This document shows, piece after piece, positions 33,461 to 44,411 of a stretch of DNA of 64,000 nucleotides. Below the pieces are notes generated by a model. That model was given only the letters and a program-made list of their open reading frames with translations. It was not told where the DNA came from and searched no databases. Every line of letters starts with the position of its first letter. Within the stretch, counting starts at the first letter, position 1. Position numbers and translations under genes: made by a program. This DNA is from Antilocapra americana. Taxonomy: Eukaryota; Chordata; Mammalia; Artiodactyla; Antilocapridae. The stretch covers positions 45,972,951-46,036,950 of the forward strand of contig ML664161.1 in the NCBI GenBank assembly GCA_007570785.1, in the 5' to 3' direction.

Positions 33461-33744
33461 CTTATATTGAGGGAAATTATCTCAGTCTTGGAAATATATA
33501 AGCACTCATTCCCCTGATTTAACAATAATTTTGCCTTTCTTTCATTTTCAAATGCCTAAACATTAAGAGTGGAATTGTTGCTCGCTGGGAGGACAGATGA
33601 ACTGGAGGGAAAAGAACCACAGACAGGCTATTGCTGGAGACCCGTTTTCCCTCTTCTGATTAAGCCTTGACTGAAAGTAACCAAGTGGCTCTGTGTTTTT
33701 AAAGCTAACTTGCAATGTGGACTTGAGGAGGACAACCAGGGCTC
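33461..33744. other. Unassigned stretch
   Basis: Nothing recognised. Confidence 0.3.
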
Positions 33745-33950
33745 CAGTAGCACTTGCTACTGGCTAGGCTTGTTATCCTGGGCAAGTTCTTTACCACTGG
33801 GTTGCAGTGTCCACCCTGTAAAATGAGAATGGCAATACTGCCTCATACAGACAGTCACTGGTGTTAAAATGAAATTAGTGTGTAAAATGCTTAACAATAC
33901 CTGGAGATCTAAGCATTCAACAAAATGTAGATAATAATAATGATGATAAT
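33745..33950 (+). mobile_element. MIR SINE
   Basis: TATCCTGGGCAAGTTCTTTA, then CACCCTGTAAAATGAGAATG and GTAAAATGCTTAACAATACC follow the MIR order, with an end rich in ATAATAATAATG. Confidence 0.7.
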
Positions 33951-34429
33951 AGTAAGTAGGTCACCTTGCAATTTAAATCTGAAAGTCTAATGTTACTGCA
34001 GAATTCCTTATAAGGAGCTAAAGCAGGAAATTCAAATTGAAATGCTATATTATTGGCATTTTATAACCAGGGTAAGAACTGATGCTAATTTGGGGGAATT
34101 GTTTTTACAAATCTAGAATAGACAATAAGCTCCTATCTGCTGTCTGATTCCCCTAAATTTCTCTATTATTTGCTCAAATCCCAGCCAATTTTTTTCCTCA
34201 AGATCTTTTATGGTGAGACATTTGTCAAATATTTTACACTTAACTGAGCACCATCACACAAAATATCTTTTACCTCCAAATAACTTCAAGTTATGATCTG
34301 AAACTAAATATGAACCCCCTGGAAAGTCTGGAATGCCTAGTGATGTTACATCCAGCAACATAAATACTGTGGCAGCACAAACCTTAAGCTGTGATTAAAA
34401 AGAAGTTTCCCCCCACTGAACAGCTTTGA
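33951..34429. other. Unassigned stretch
   Basis: No gene or clear repeat. Confidence 0.3.
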
Positions 34430-34635
34430 ATATCAGGCTCTTTACATATTTAATTGGATCCTCATAACAATCCTGAAAGGTGAATACTCCTATGCTCACA
34501 CTTGAAAAGCAGACCTTGAGATGTGAGACAGTTTGCTCAAGATCAAAGAGGTAAGAAATGGCAGAGTCCGGACTAGACCCTAACTCTGTCTGACTTCAAA
34601 GTCCTTCCTCTGTTCCTTAAGCCTCACTGCCTCTC
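34430..34635 (-). mobile_element. MIR SINE, reverse orientation
   Basis: Plus strand reads the complement of MIR: CTTTACATATTTAATTGGAT with CCTCATAACAATCCTGAAAG, then GAGGTAAGAAATGGCAGAGT, CCGGACTAGACCC and TCTGTCTGACTTCAAAGTCC. Confidence 0.75.
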
Positions 34636-35230
34636 CCCAGGAAACTGGGCACACACTCAAACCCATCGATAGAGACAACAGCCAACTGCTGGTGACCGCA
34701 GGGCCCAGGCATCATTGTAGGCAGCATGAGGAATCCAGTCCCCCCCAGGGGATGGTGCTGAGGCAGCCGCACAGCTCCCTGCTTGGACTGGCAGTGGCAC
34801 CAGAGGGCCTGGCATGCAGGTGAGGCTTGTACAGCCTAGCTTTGGCAGGCTGGCAAGACAAGGCAGCCTGACTCAGAGCTTAGAAAGAATCCACATGGTC
34901 CAGTGGCTTTCCAAAAGTGTTACTGCTCACAGTGGCATTATGCTTTGCTATTAACAGTGCACTCTTTTTTCAAATGAACTCTTATGTGCTGCTCCTTTTA
35001 TGAATGAATATATACATTAAAGCTCAGATGCCCTGATGTGGAATCAAGGTATAGAGAACTAGGGCCTCTAGGCTCTGGCTGGCTTCTGGTGGGTGGCTCC
35101 AGAGACACATATACAGATCCATAAGCCTCTCAAGAGCTGTTTGCAAATCGCTACATTACTTGTGAACAGAGTGTTAACAAGAACAAAAGAACTGAACAGT
35201 GTAGAACCATGTCACACAATGAGCTTTTTT
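34636..35230. other. Unassigned, locally GC-rich stretch
   Basis: 34640-34870 is more GC-rich than its surroundings, but CpG is sparse and I see no frame or exon structure. Confidence 0.35.
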
Positions 35231-35315
35231 TGGCAGTGTTTCTCAAGAGTGTGCACAAGAATCAAATAAATAGTTTGTACAAATGCAAATTCCTTTACCA
35301 CAGTCTAGATCTGCT
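35231..35315. mobile_element. MER5-like DNA transposon fragment
   Basis: GGCAGTGTTTCTCAAGAGTG, then CAAGAATCAAATAAATAG and CAAATGCAAATTCC follow the MER5A (hAT-Charlie) pattern of CAGTGGTTCTCAAA ... CAGAATCACCTG. MER5 is nonautonomous and noncoding. Confidence 0.5.
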
Positions 35316-35780
35316 ATATGGGGGAATTCTTAGCCAGGGATCCAGAAGATCCATTTATTGGCATATCCCTAAATAATTCATAGGCTCTCCTTTTACAACT
35401 ATGACTTGAAAGGTTCAGAACGCAGTTACTTCACTAAGAAGACTTTTTCAATGAAACCCACCACTTGGTTGCAGCTTGTCCCTGCTGTAGTATCCTTCAT
35501 TCTGTACTTGATCCCAAGAAGATCAACAATGATGAATGTCATCCACTGACAATTTCTCCTTGCTTATGTGAGCAGCAGACTTACTCTAAGATCTAATAAA
35601 AATGTTAAAAAAAAAAAAGTACAGGCATGCAAAAACTGTCAAAATACAGAATAAGAAAAAGATTTTGAAAAAAATCCAATGTGTATTTTTTCTCCCTTAA
35701 TTATAACTTTCACAGAATATTTCATAGCAATAAAAAGTCTCAAGTTTTGCATTTCCAGAGTCTCCTAGAAAGAGTTTATT
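35316..35780. other. Unassigned stretch between MER5-like pieces
   Basis: No gene. An A12 run is at 35610-35621. Confidence 0.3.
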
Positions 35781-36135
35781 AGATTCTCTGGGAGTGCAAC
35801 TCAAGAATCTGCATTTTTATGAGCTCCTGGGGTGATTCTTAGGTGCACTAAAATTTGAGAGCCAGCCATCAAGACTTGGCTGCTTCAAGTGTGGCCCACC
35901 GAGCTGGAGTAGGGGCATCCTCTGCAAATGTGATAGTCATGTTGAATGTCGGGCCTCACTTCAGATCTGCTGAATCAGGTCTGCAACAAGAGACCTCAGT
36001 GACTTCAATGTGCAACAAAGTTTGGAAACCACTGGTCCACAATCTTGTTACTCAAAGAGTGGTCCCAGGTGCTTATTGGAATTGCAGGCTCTTGGGTTCT
36101 ATTACAGATCTGCTGAATAATCTGAGTCTATAGTT
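35781..36135. mobile_element. Cluster of MER5-like DNA transposon fragments
   Basis: Three adjoining matches. 35781-35865 shows AAGAATCTGCATTTTTATGA and CTAAAATTTGAGAGCCAG. 35885-36025 shows a near-complete unit ending CAAAGTTTGGAAACCACTGG. 36030-36130 holds a partial unit (ACTCAAAGAGTGGTCCCAGG). The palindromic family ends make orientation unsafe to state. The 92-codon plus frame here is a by-product. Confidence 0.55.
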
Positions 36136-36915
36136 AAACATTTACTAGGTGATGTATAGGTACATTAAAGCTCAGAAAGCAGAGTTCAGGCTGGACCCTC
36201 AAGCCACAGTTGAAAGGTAGAGATGAAAGGGCAGTATGTTTTCAGCAGCATACCTGGCATAAGCAGACTCAGGTACAGGATTGAATGAAAGCCCTTCTGT
36301 AGAGGAGCAGTCACTTTCACTACTTTCTGTTTACCTGGTACTCATCACATCATGGCCTGGTAAGGGGGTTGGTGTAGAATGAGTCTTCCTTTGGCTCTTT
36401 AAGCAAAAATGCTAACTTTCACTATTGATTAAAAACCATTAATTGATTCTCTTCTCATTCCAGGCAGTGGAAGAAAGACATTGTTCCCGCTAGGGGACAT
36501 CCTCCAGGTCTCCCTGGTTTCCATATCAACAGGCTGGCCTGTCCCATCACCTGCTTCTGCCTCCCCTCCTGCTCCTACAGCCCACTGTGAATGTAGGTAA
36601 TGAGCCCAGCGTGGCCACTCAGGGAAGACCGTCCCTAATCAGCTGTGGCTATAATGCATCTCACCATCCCTCAAGAACATGTCACCAGTTGATCTGCTAC
36701 AACATTTCTCTTCATTTGGCATCAGGATTCACTGAGCAGCTGCTTCCTGGGTATGACCTATAGTTCCACCAGAAAGGAGCAGGAAGACCTGACCTCAGGG
36801 TTGCCCACTGACCACTCACACCCATGACCCCTGACCCTCTGAGCCACTCTGATACCCATGTTCTTTGGAGACAGCCTCCAGTGTCCGTGTTGCCTTGGGG
36901 TTAAAATGGGAACAG
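36136..36915. other. Unassigned stretch
   Basis: No supported gene or repeat. Confidence 0.35.
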
Positions 36916-37109
36916 TGCATTAAGTCACTCAGTTGTGTCCGACTCTCAACCTTATGGACTATATAAAGCCAGCCAAGCTCTTCTGTCCATGGAATACTGG
37001 TGTGGGTTGTCATTCTCTTCTCCAGGGGATCTTTCTGACCCAAGGATTGAACCAGGGTCTCCCATACTGCAGGCAGGTTCTTTACTGTCTGAGCTACTAG
37101 GGAAGCCCC
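36916..37109 (-). mobile_element. Bov-tA SINE
   Basis: Complement of Bov-tA: AAGTCACTCAGTTGTGTCCG, body with CATGGAATACTGGTGTGGGT, head ending GAGCTACTAGGGAAGCCCC. Minus-strand frames over it are SINE-derived. Confidence 0.92.
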
Positions 37110-37923
37110 TAAAGGGAAACGAGATCCCCAGATCCTCCAAGGACTTTTGACAGTCCTGATTAGAAGGGGTTTCAATTCCTCAACATAGCGGCCACTGTGG
37201 TGTCGGGAAGCTCTCTGGAGAAGCACCTGTCAGCAATGTTGGTTTCGCAGGATGGGCTCAGTGCTGCCCAGACACATTTACCCCTGCCCTCCTCCACTCC
37301 ATGAAAGGGCACTCGCACTTCTCCTCCTGACCAGATCCTAAATAGAAAGAGCATGTCCTGAAGGGAGCAGAGCAGGGTGAGGACTGCTGACTGCACCACA
37401 ACATGGAATGATGATCCTGAAGGGAAGGAGTACCGATCCAGGTGAACTTGTCACTGCAGACCCTGACTGTGCCAGTGTGTGTGCTGTCAATTTCCACCAG
37501 AAAAGGTGAGCGCTAAGAAATTCATAAACACAACTGGACAAGTCAGATAAAACTCATCCAAGCCTTATCTCAAGGCCTTTGTATTCTGTCACATTATGGA
37601 GCACTCTCCAAACAGAATAGTTAACAAGTGCTTGGTGAAGACAAGTGAGCTCATGTACTAGGGAGCACACGGCATCTTTGTCCCAGTCTCTTGCAAGCAT
37701 ATTAATTGTATTGTTGCTCAATCAAGTCTTGCCTGACAGCTGTCAAGACTCAGTGAACTTTAGGAACAAAGTAATGTGACAGATGGCTTAGCAGCACTAC
37801 GGAAGAAAGTCCCAAGATTGAAAGATCTCACACGAATGCAGTTCCTGCACTCCTCATTTCATGCACTCCTCTTTCAGGTGCCCTGGGGTGGTCTCAAACA
37901 TATTCAATCAATGGTAACTCTGT
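37110..37923. other. Unassigned stretch with overlapping chance frames
   Basis: Somewhat GC-rich. Three overlapping minus-strand frames between 37172 and 37541 (67-79 codons, no recognised motifs) share a region without clear splice structure, so I do not call a gene. Confidence 0.35.
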
Positions 37924-38598
37924 TGAAGAACTGATGCCTCCAAATTGTGGTGCTGGAGAAGACTCTTGAGAGTCCCTTGGACTGAAAGTAGATCAACCAG
38001 TCAATCCTAAAGGAAATCAACCCTGACTATTCATTGTAAGGACTGATCCTGAAGCTGAAGCTCCAATACTTTGGCCACCTTATGTGAAGAGTCTGCTGCT
38101 GCTGCTGCTGCTGCTGCTGCTAAGTTGCTTCAGTCGTGTCCGACTCTGTGTGACCCCATAGATGGCAGCCCACCAGGCTCCGCCATCCCTGTGATTCTCC
38201 AGGCAAGAATACTGGAGTGGGTTGCCATTTCCTTCTCCAATACATGAAAGTGAAAAGTTGAAGTGAAGTCACTCAGTCGTGTCCAAATCTTCGTGACCCC
38301 ATGGACTGCAGCTTACTAGGCTCCTCCACCCATGGGATTTTCCAGGCTAGAGTACTGGAGTGGGGTGCCATTGCCTTCTCCATGTGAAGAGTCTACTCAC
38401 TGGAAAAGACCCTGATGCTGGCAAAGACTGAAGGCAAAGAAGAGGGCAGCAGAGGATGAAATGGCTAAATAGCATCATGGTCTCAATGCATATGATTCTG
38501 AGCTAACTCTGGGAGATAGTGAAGGATGGAGAAGTCTGGCATGCTGCAGTCCATACAATCTCAAAGAGTCGGACATGACTCAATGGCTAAACAACAGC
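37924..38598 (+). mobile_element. BovB 3' end split by a Bov-A2
   Basis: Left part 37924-38094 runs from GGTGCTGGAGAAGACTCTTG to the GTGAAGAGTCT site. Right part 38382-38598 resumes with CTCACTGGAAAAGACCCTGA and ends near GACTCAATGGCTAAACAAC. Rejoined in order, it is a 390-base 5'-truncated BovB end. Its frame is not open. Confidence 0.92.
38095..38381 (-). mobile_element. Bov-A2 SINE (dimer), minus strand
   Basis: Starts with a (GCT)n tail (38095-38121), then two Bov-A monomers in reverse, each ending GCCATT(T/G)CCTTCTCC. The target duplication ATGTGAAGAGTCT is identical at 38082-38094 and 38382-38394. It inserted into an existing BovB. Confidence 0.96.
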
Positions 38599-39294
38599 AA
38601 TAACAGCGCTAGCTAGGCTTACAATAAAAAGAAGAGTTTTGTAGTTAAGAACAAGAGGATTTTCTAAGTGGGTGAAAAAAGAATCAGGCTGCTCATCTGT
38701 AAAAACAATAAAGTTCTCTGGCAATATTTGTGACTTAGGATAAGAGTCAAAATTATATCACACAAGGTCCTAGGAGAAATATTGGAGAAGACAAATAACA
38801 TTATTCTTAAATGGAAGGCAAATGTGATGACCTCATTAGATTTTCCAATTCTCGTTTCACAATGATTCACACTCAGTAAACACTCAATAAATATTTTTAT
38901 TTGATATCTGTGATTTGATAGTCACAGTGAAAATTAATCTCCATATAATTATAAGAGAACTAATTAAAGCAACAGAGTTATTGCTAAGATACCTAATCAA
39001 TAAAACCTGCAGGTGTCCTTTCAATTAGATTAGGAACTTAATGAGTATACATTTTTTTCTCTATTTACTGTGCCAACAAAAAATTTCTCTGACTTTACTT
39101 TGTTTGCATGGAAGGAAAAAGACTGTGGACCCTTTAAGATTTTACCAGGACTTCACCCATGTTTCTAACTAGGCTTACATTAAAAATCATCTCAATAACA
39201 TGCTTATGACCAGGACTGGACGACATGAACAAATTCCAAACAGTCAACTTTTCTCCACACAGAGTTAGCTATTTAAGCATATATACAAATCATA
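38599..39294. other. Unassigned, with an L2-like end
   Basis: At about 38865-38900, ACTCAGTAAACACTCAATAAATATT resembles the end of L2 or MIR. The rest is unrecognised. Confidence 0.35.
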
Positions 39295-39490
39295 CTGAAT
39301 GAAGTCAGAGAAAGACAAATAGCATATGATACTGCTTATATGTGGAATCTTAAAAAGTAAATGGTACAAATGAACTTATTACAAAACAGAAATAGACATA
39401 GATGCAGAAACCAAACTTATGGTTACTGGGGGGAAAGTGAGGGGGGTATAAATTGGGAGACTTAAATTGACATACACACACTACTATATA

Positions 39491-39803
39491 TTCCAGGACT
39501 TCTCTGGTAGCTCAGCTGGCAAAGAATCCTCCGGCAATGCAGGAGACCCCAGTTTGATTCCTGGGTCTTGAAGATCCACTGAAGAAGGGATAGGCTACCC
39601 ACTCCAATATTCTTGGGCTTCCCTGGTGGCTCAGCTGGTTAAGAATCCACCTGCAATGCAGGAGAGCTGGCTTCGATCTCTGGGTTGGGAAGATCCCTTG
39701 GAGAAGGGAAAGGCTACCTACTCCAGTATTCTGGCCTGGAGAATTCCATGGACTGTAGAGTCCATGGGGTTGCAAAGAGTGAGACATGACTGAGTTGACT
39801 TTC
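39491..39803 (+). mobile_element. Bov-tA SINE with two tRNA heads
   Basis: First head GGACTTCTCTGGTAGCTCAG with a body stub ending CCACTCCAATATTCTT, then a second head GGGCTTCCCTGGTGGCTCAG with the whole body. Flanked by ACTATATA at 39483-39490 and 39804-39811. The junction matches that at 9665-9971. Confidence 0.92.
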
Positions 39804-39934
39804 ACTATATATATAAAACAGATAACTAATAAGGATATTCTGTACAGCACAGGCAACCCTACTCCATACTCTGTAATAAGTTACATAGGAAAATAATTTT
39901 AAAGAGAATCAATATATGTATATGTATAGCTGAT

Positions 39935-40123
39935 GTTGGGAAAGATTGAAGGCAGGAGGAGAAGGGGATGACAGAGGATGAGATAGTTAGATGGCATCAC
40001 TAACTCAATGGACATGAGTTTGGGTAAACTCCAGGAGTTGGTGATGGACAGGGAGGCCTGGCGTGCTGCAGTTCATGGGGTCGCAAAGAGTCAGACATGA
40101 CTGAGCGACTGAACTGAACTGAC
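39935..40123 (+). mobile_element. BovB 3' tail
   Basis: Last ~190 bases of BovB, ending GAGCGACTGAACTGAACTGA. Direct repeats AGCTGAT at 39928-39934 and 40124-40130 show where it entered the L1. Confidence 0.92.
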
Positions 40124-40195
40124 AGCTGATTCACTTTGCTAAACAGCAGAAACTAACTCAACACTGTAGATCAACAATATACCAATAAAAATTAA

Positions 40196-40618
40196 TTTCA
40201 ATAATTAACTGACTCATCCATACTGGGTCCTATTGCATTTCCTAGCATCCACAGATAAATAAGTGTTTACTAAATTAAGAAATGGTGATAAAGGTGGTGT
40301 TATTGATCCTTAGAGGTGGGCCTACACCAGCCTGATTTTCCAGCTGTTCTTAAAGGTTTCTGCTGTTATTCCCACCTTGCTCAGGAACACAAGCTGGGGG
40401 CATTACTTGCAAGTCTTCTATGGTAAGAACACCCTAGATTGGGGCTCCATTAGCAAAAACTACTAACTAAGTTTAGTAGCAGTATTTTGTTTATTTCTAT
40501 ACCACTGAAAAATAATTTATTAAAATGCAGATTTAGTGAAATAAAACCTTTCTATGTTGTTTTTCCCTCAGCTTCTCCCTTCACCTCAAAAAAACAAACA
40601 AAAAAAACACATGTTTCT
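40196..40618. other. Unassigned stretch
   Basis: Nothing recognised. An A-rich AACAAACAAAAA run is just left of the following SINE. Confidence 0.3.
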
Positions 40619-40960
40619 AGGACTTCCCTGGTGACTCAGTGGTCAAGAACCTGCCTGGCAATGCAATAGACACGGATTCAATCCATGGTCCAGGAAGATC
40701 CCACTTGCCACAGAGCAACAAAATCCATGTACAACTACTTAGCCTGTGCTCTGAGCCTGGGAACTATAACTACTGAGCCCATGCACAGCAACTACTAAAG
40801 CCCGAGTGCCCTAGAGCCCGTGTTCAGCCAACAAGAGAAGCCACCACAATGAGAAGCCTGAGCACTGCAACCAAGAGTAGGCCCTGCTTTCCGCAGCTAG
40901 AGAAAAGCCCATGGAGCAATGAAGACTCAGCACAGCCAAAAAGTAATTAACTAATTAATT
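40619..40960 (+). mobile_element. CHR-type tRNA SINE, full length
   Basis: Head AGGACTTCCCTGGTGACTCA, body with CACAGAGCAACAAAATCCAT and AGAGAAGCCACCACAATGAG, then GAGAAAAGCCCATGGAGCAA, ending in CAGCACAGCCAAAAAG and a TTAATTAA-rich tail. It is the only full-length CHR copy in the window. Confidence 0.85.
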
Positions 40961-41014
40961 CTTGTAAAGAGTGCTTCTACACTCAATACATTTGGACTTC
41001 CAGAGAAGCCCCAG

Positions 41015-41133
41015 CACTATATATATAAAATATATATATAAATATATATTTTATATATATATAAATATATATTATATATATAAATATATATTTTATTTAT
41101 ATATAAAATATATATATAAATATATATATATTT
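41015..41133. repeat. AT-rich satellite of TATA/AAATATA units
   Basis: About 120 bases of almost pure A and T, built from alternating (TA)n and AAATATATATT-like units in both orientations. It is close to self-complementary. The only frame over it is low-complexity Ile/Tyr/Lys and not a gene. Confidence 0.9.
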
Positions 41134-42609
41134 GTCAGCCCCTCTCCTTTCAGTGGAAATTATAGATTGGTTTACCTCGAATTGTATCTACTAATATTCA
41201 CATCTTGGGGCCTTAAAATGTTTGGAATAACAGTATAAATGTCCAGCATTTCAATAAATGTTTGACATCATATATCCTAAGCCCTAGTTATAACGTTACA
41301 ATTTATAATCTAATTTGCTCATTTTTGTTTCCTTGGAGCTGGCATAAAGTAAATTCTTGTAGATGCAATTCAGATAATTTCAGTCCTTGTAATTCAGATA
41401 AATTCTGGATTTTCACCTAAGAAGTGTCCATATGGGGTCACAGTCAAAGCTGACTTTGGTTGTACTGGAGAAGAGCAAAACCATTTTCTGTACATTTCTT
41501 GTAAGGGCTGGTCTAGGAGTCTTACACAGTGTAACCACCTAGAAATGTTCCCAGAGATCAATTATTTTAAGTTGCATAATTCCAGATACTGCTAAAAGTT
41601 CTTCCTATTCCTTATTACCCATGTTTGTCTCTCTTTTCTGTTCATCCTTCAGAGACCATTCCTGACCTAATGGGCTAGGGTGCAACTTCTCCAGTAGGGG
41701 CACCCCATGTGGCCATCTACAATCAGGTATCAGGGAAGCTTCCCTCTCTGGTCTTCTCTCTCCCCTCCAACCTCATGGCCCATTATTTGTTTAATCCCAT
41801 TGTTGCCCTGCCCTCCAGCACTCTGCCTGCTCGGGCTGTGAATGGGGAATGGTGAGGAGCACTGAAGAAAGACCTCACTAGGTCTAATCTAACCTCAAGG
41901 TGGAACACCTAAGATGGGAGTGTCCAGCTGCTCAGAGGTACCTTTCCTTTGCACTAACCCAAATTCTGTTATTAAATAGGATCTCCTTCCTGCCTTGAAC
42001 TATATTACCAAAGGCCCATTTCAGTTGACCTTGCTAAACACATGCCAAATCTGGAGAAGAAAAAAAAAATTCATCTCACTACATAAAAAGAATATGTTTT
42101 AAGGGTTTCTAGGCCACAGATTTATGAAGTCTGACTGATACATAGTTTATCATACAGGTTCAATGGGAAAAATGCAACCACAAGGTAAAACAACTTATTT
42201 ATGCACAAACTTTTGAAATTTAAGCCTGTGAAGTACCTGTAACTCAAACAGAACCTTTGTCATTGCTTTGGAAAACTACATTGTTGATGGTGACGTGCTG
42301 ATAAACAAGGTGAAACAGTTAGGCAGGGAAAGCAGCAGAGTCTATCATTGAAACAAACGGAGGGATTCAGCGAAGAATAAGAAACACCTCACAGAAGCAG
42401 TAAATGTGTTTGGTTGAATGACATAGATTGCTTAGTGCTGGAGACCTGTTTCATAAATCAAAACAGAAATTGAACTGGCTCTTTCATTACAAATAAATCA
42501 GGGGCTGATGAACTAATATTCACTGCTCTAAGATCCTTATTTTTGAAATCCATGCAAATAGCAGGAAAATGTTATTCTACTCACTTTTTATATTGCTTTT
42601 TAATTCTTG
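41134..42609. other. Unassigned 1.5-kb stretch
   Basis: No gene, RNA or clear repeat. Locally GC-rich around 41700-41850. Confidence 0.35.
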
Positions 42610-42655
42610 AGATAGATATATAGATAGATAAAGAAGGACAGACAGACAAATATCT
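42610..42655. repeat. Degenerate GATA/GACA microsatellite
   Basis: GATAGATATATAGATAGATA followed by a GGACAGACAGACAAAT run. Confidence 0.8.
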
Positions 42656-43070
42656 TTGTGCTGGTGCACACAGATTACATCCAGGTTCCCTCAGGCAACC
42701 TGTGATTTTGATCTATTCCTGCCCAGAGGCTGCTCTCAGCACTTTGCTGCAACCTCACTCTCAAATCCTTCCTCCTGGAAATGTCCAAATCCAGTTCTGT
42801 AAACCCAAAGTCACAGTAGATTTCACTGAAACTTTTGTAGGAAGTAGAAGGGAAGGTTCCCCTTCCCCTTTTTTTTGGCACCCTGACTCTGGCTGGGTGA
42901 CTCTCTCTGTTTCCTTTAACTCTCTTCTCCAATGCTACACAGCACTGCCAGCCTCATATTGCTCCAATTGATGTCACTCCTGGAGGCATCCTAACACCAC
43001 CACCAACACTGCATTTCTGCTGAGAAAGATATACTCTTTGGCTTCTTCAAATTGCATTTTCACATACTAC

Positions 43071-43250
43071 CTTGTTTAGCAAGATAAAGGAGCATCCTTC
43101 AGTGGAATCTATTTGCTGCAGAAGATAGTTGGGATGTAAATAACAGATCTTGTTAAAATTCAAGCCAAATCCACACAGAATGATGAACACTAGGAAGCAG
43201 GTGACCCCCATAGCACTTAGTCCAGCCAGTAGGGTATTTTTAGACAAAAG
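43071..43250 (-). other. Weak exon candidate with a hydrophobic segment
   Basis: On minus, an open stretch of about 60 codons contains a membrane-like segment (VTCFLVFIILCGFGL) followed by a more polar part with NFNKICYLHPNYLLQQIDST. It reaches a donor-like AAG|GTAGTATG with the GT at 43070-43069. No good acceptor is evident upstream, where an in-frame TAA lies at 43251-43253 in the minus frame. I do not recognise the protein. It could be a chance frame. Confidence 0.15.
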
Positions 43251-44376
43251 TTAATAAAGGAAGCCCCAGGTGCTGAGGCACCAAAGGTATTAGAAAGGGC
43301 TTTCCTGAAGCTCCCCTCCAAATACACCGGAGGCAGATAATCACCAGAACTCATTTACAGTCCTAATAAGTGTGGATAGCCTCATTTTCCAAATTCTGAA
43401 ACAAATGTTAATTTTGTAAATCATACTCAGATAAGAGTCACTAAGCCCTATTGTGATTTATTAAACAAAATAGCAAAGGATAACCTCCTATTTTGACCTC
43501 TTGGTTATCATTAGTAACCTGCACAAATATCATGGCTGATGATAATCATCATTTAAGTTTAAAAAATCACCTTGTTAGTCCAGCAATTCTTCAGGTTACC
43601 CAGACTGCTCTTCCACACATATGTCTAGTTATGTTTTCCCTTTTCCCATGATAGTTTCACCTTAACATTAGGAAAATAGATAATGCAGCCACCTGGATCC
43701 AACCCTTGCTACTAATTTTGGCTTCCGACAAGGGAGGCTCTGAATCTGAAGTGCCTATGTGAGTGAATATGGGTTTGTGCTTGAAATAAACAGCTAGGTG
43801 AGTCAGTCAATAGATTTCCTAGAAATTAAGAACCATTCTTCATTTATAGGATTATTTTCCCCTTGTGGGTTTCAGGAAAGATTTAGATCCTTGTGACCTA
43901 GGAGAAGGATGAGGAGGCAACACTTAAGCTGTGGTTACTGTTCCAGAGTCTGGGCAAGCCAGACATGACTCTTTTTCTGGACTTCCACAGCCCAAGAGCC
44001 CGGATCAGAAGAAGGAAAACAGCTTAAAAAAAAAAAAGAAAGAAAGAGAAGAAGAATAAAACTGAATAAGAATAGAAAAGTGAATTCTGGTTCTCCTTCT
44101 TTTCACACAGACACAGGCTAACCAAGTAGTCTGCTTTATGCTAAGAAATACTCTCTGAGAAAAGTGTTTTGCCTCCAACTGTGAAACTGATTGATGTCCT
44201 GAAAACCCTGGAGGAGTCTCTTCTGGCCCCAAACTTGTTGTTACAGAGCAGAGGGGAAAGGTATCCGGGAAGGGGAACTTTCAAAGGAAACATTTTTCTT
44301 GACATTCTTTGCAAAGTGCAGCAGTGTCAGAAGGTGTGAGGATGGAAATGCCATGCCATCCACACATACTATTTAC

Positions 44377-44411
44377 AAAGAGTGTATGTGTGTGCGTGCG
44401 CATGCGTGCGG
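44377..44411. repeat. TG/CG alternating repeat
   Basis: GTATGTGTGTGCGTGCGCAT and a following GCGTGCG make an almost unbroken purine-pyrimidine alternation, the pattern that favours left-handed DNA. It contains most of the CpGs in this neighbourhood. Confidence 0.75.

Larger units (their letters stand above)
39295..40195 (+). mobile_element. L1 3' end, interrupted by two younger elements
   Basis: Pieces 39295-39490, 39804-39934 and 40124-40195 line up as one L1 3' terminus: GAAAGACAAATAGCATATGA, a G-rich stretch at 39427-39452, GTACAGCACAGGCAACCC, then GCTGATTCACTTTGCTAAAC with CAGAAACTAACTCAACA. ORF2 is almost wholly missing. Confidence 0.85.

Noticed and set aside
34640..34870. GC-rich stretch as a possible CpG island or promoter
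   Set aside because: CpG dinucleotides are few, there is no TATA or initiator context with a following frame, and the stretch is short.
36816..37541. Overlapping minus-strand frames (up to 136 codons)
   Set aside because: The longest runs through a Bov-tA, and the others overlap one another without recognised motifs or splice structure.
40971..41165. 64-codon Ile/Tyr/Lys-rich frame
   Set aside because: Produced by the AT repeat. Low-complexity translation, not a protein.
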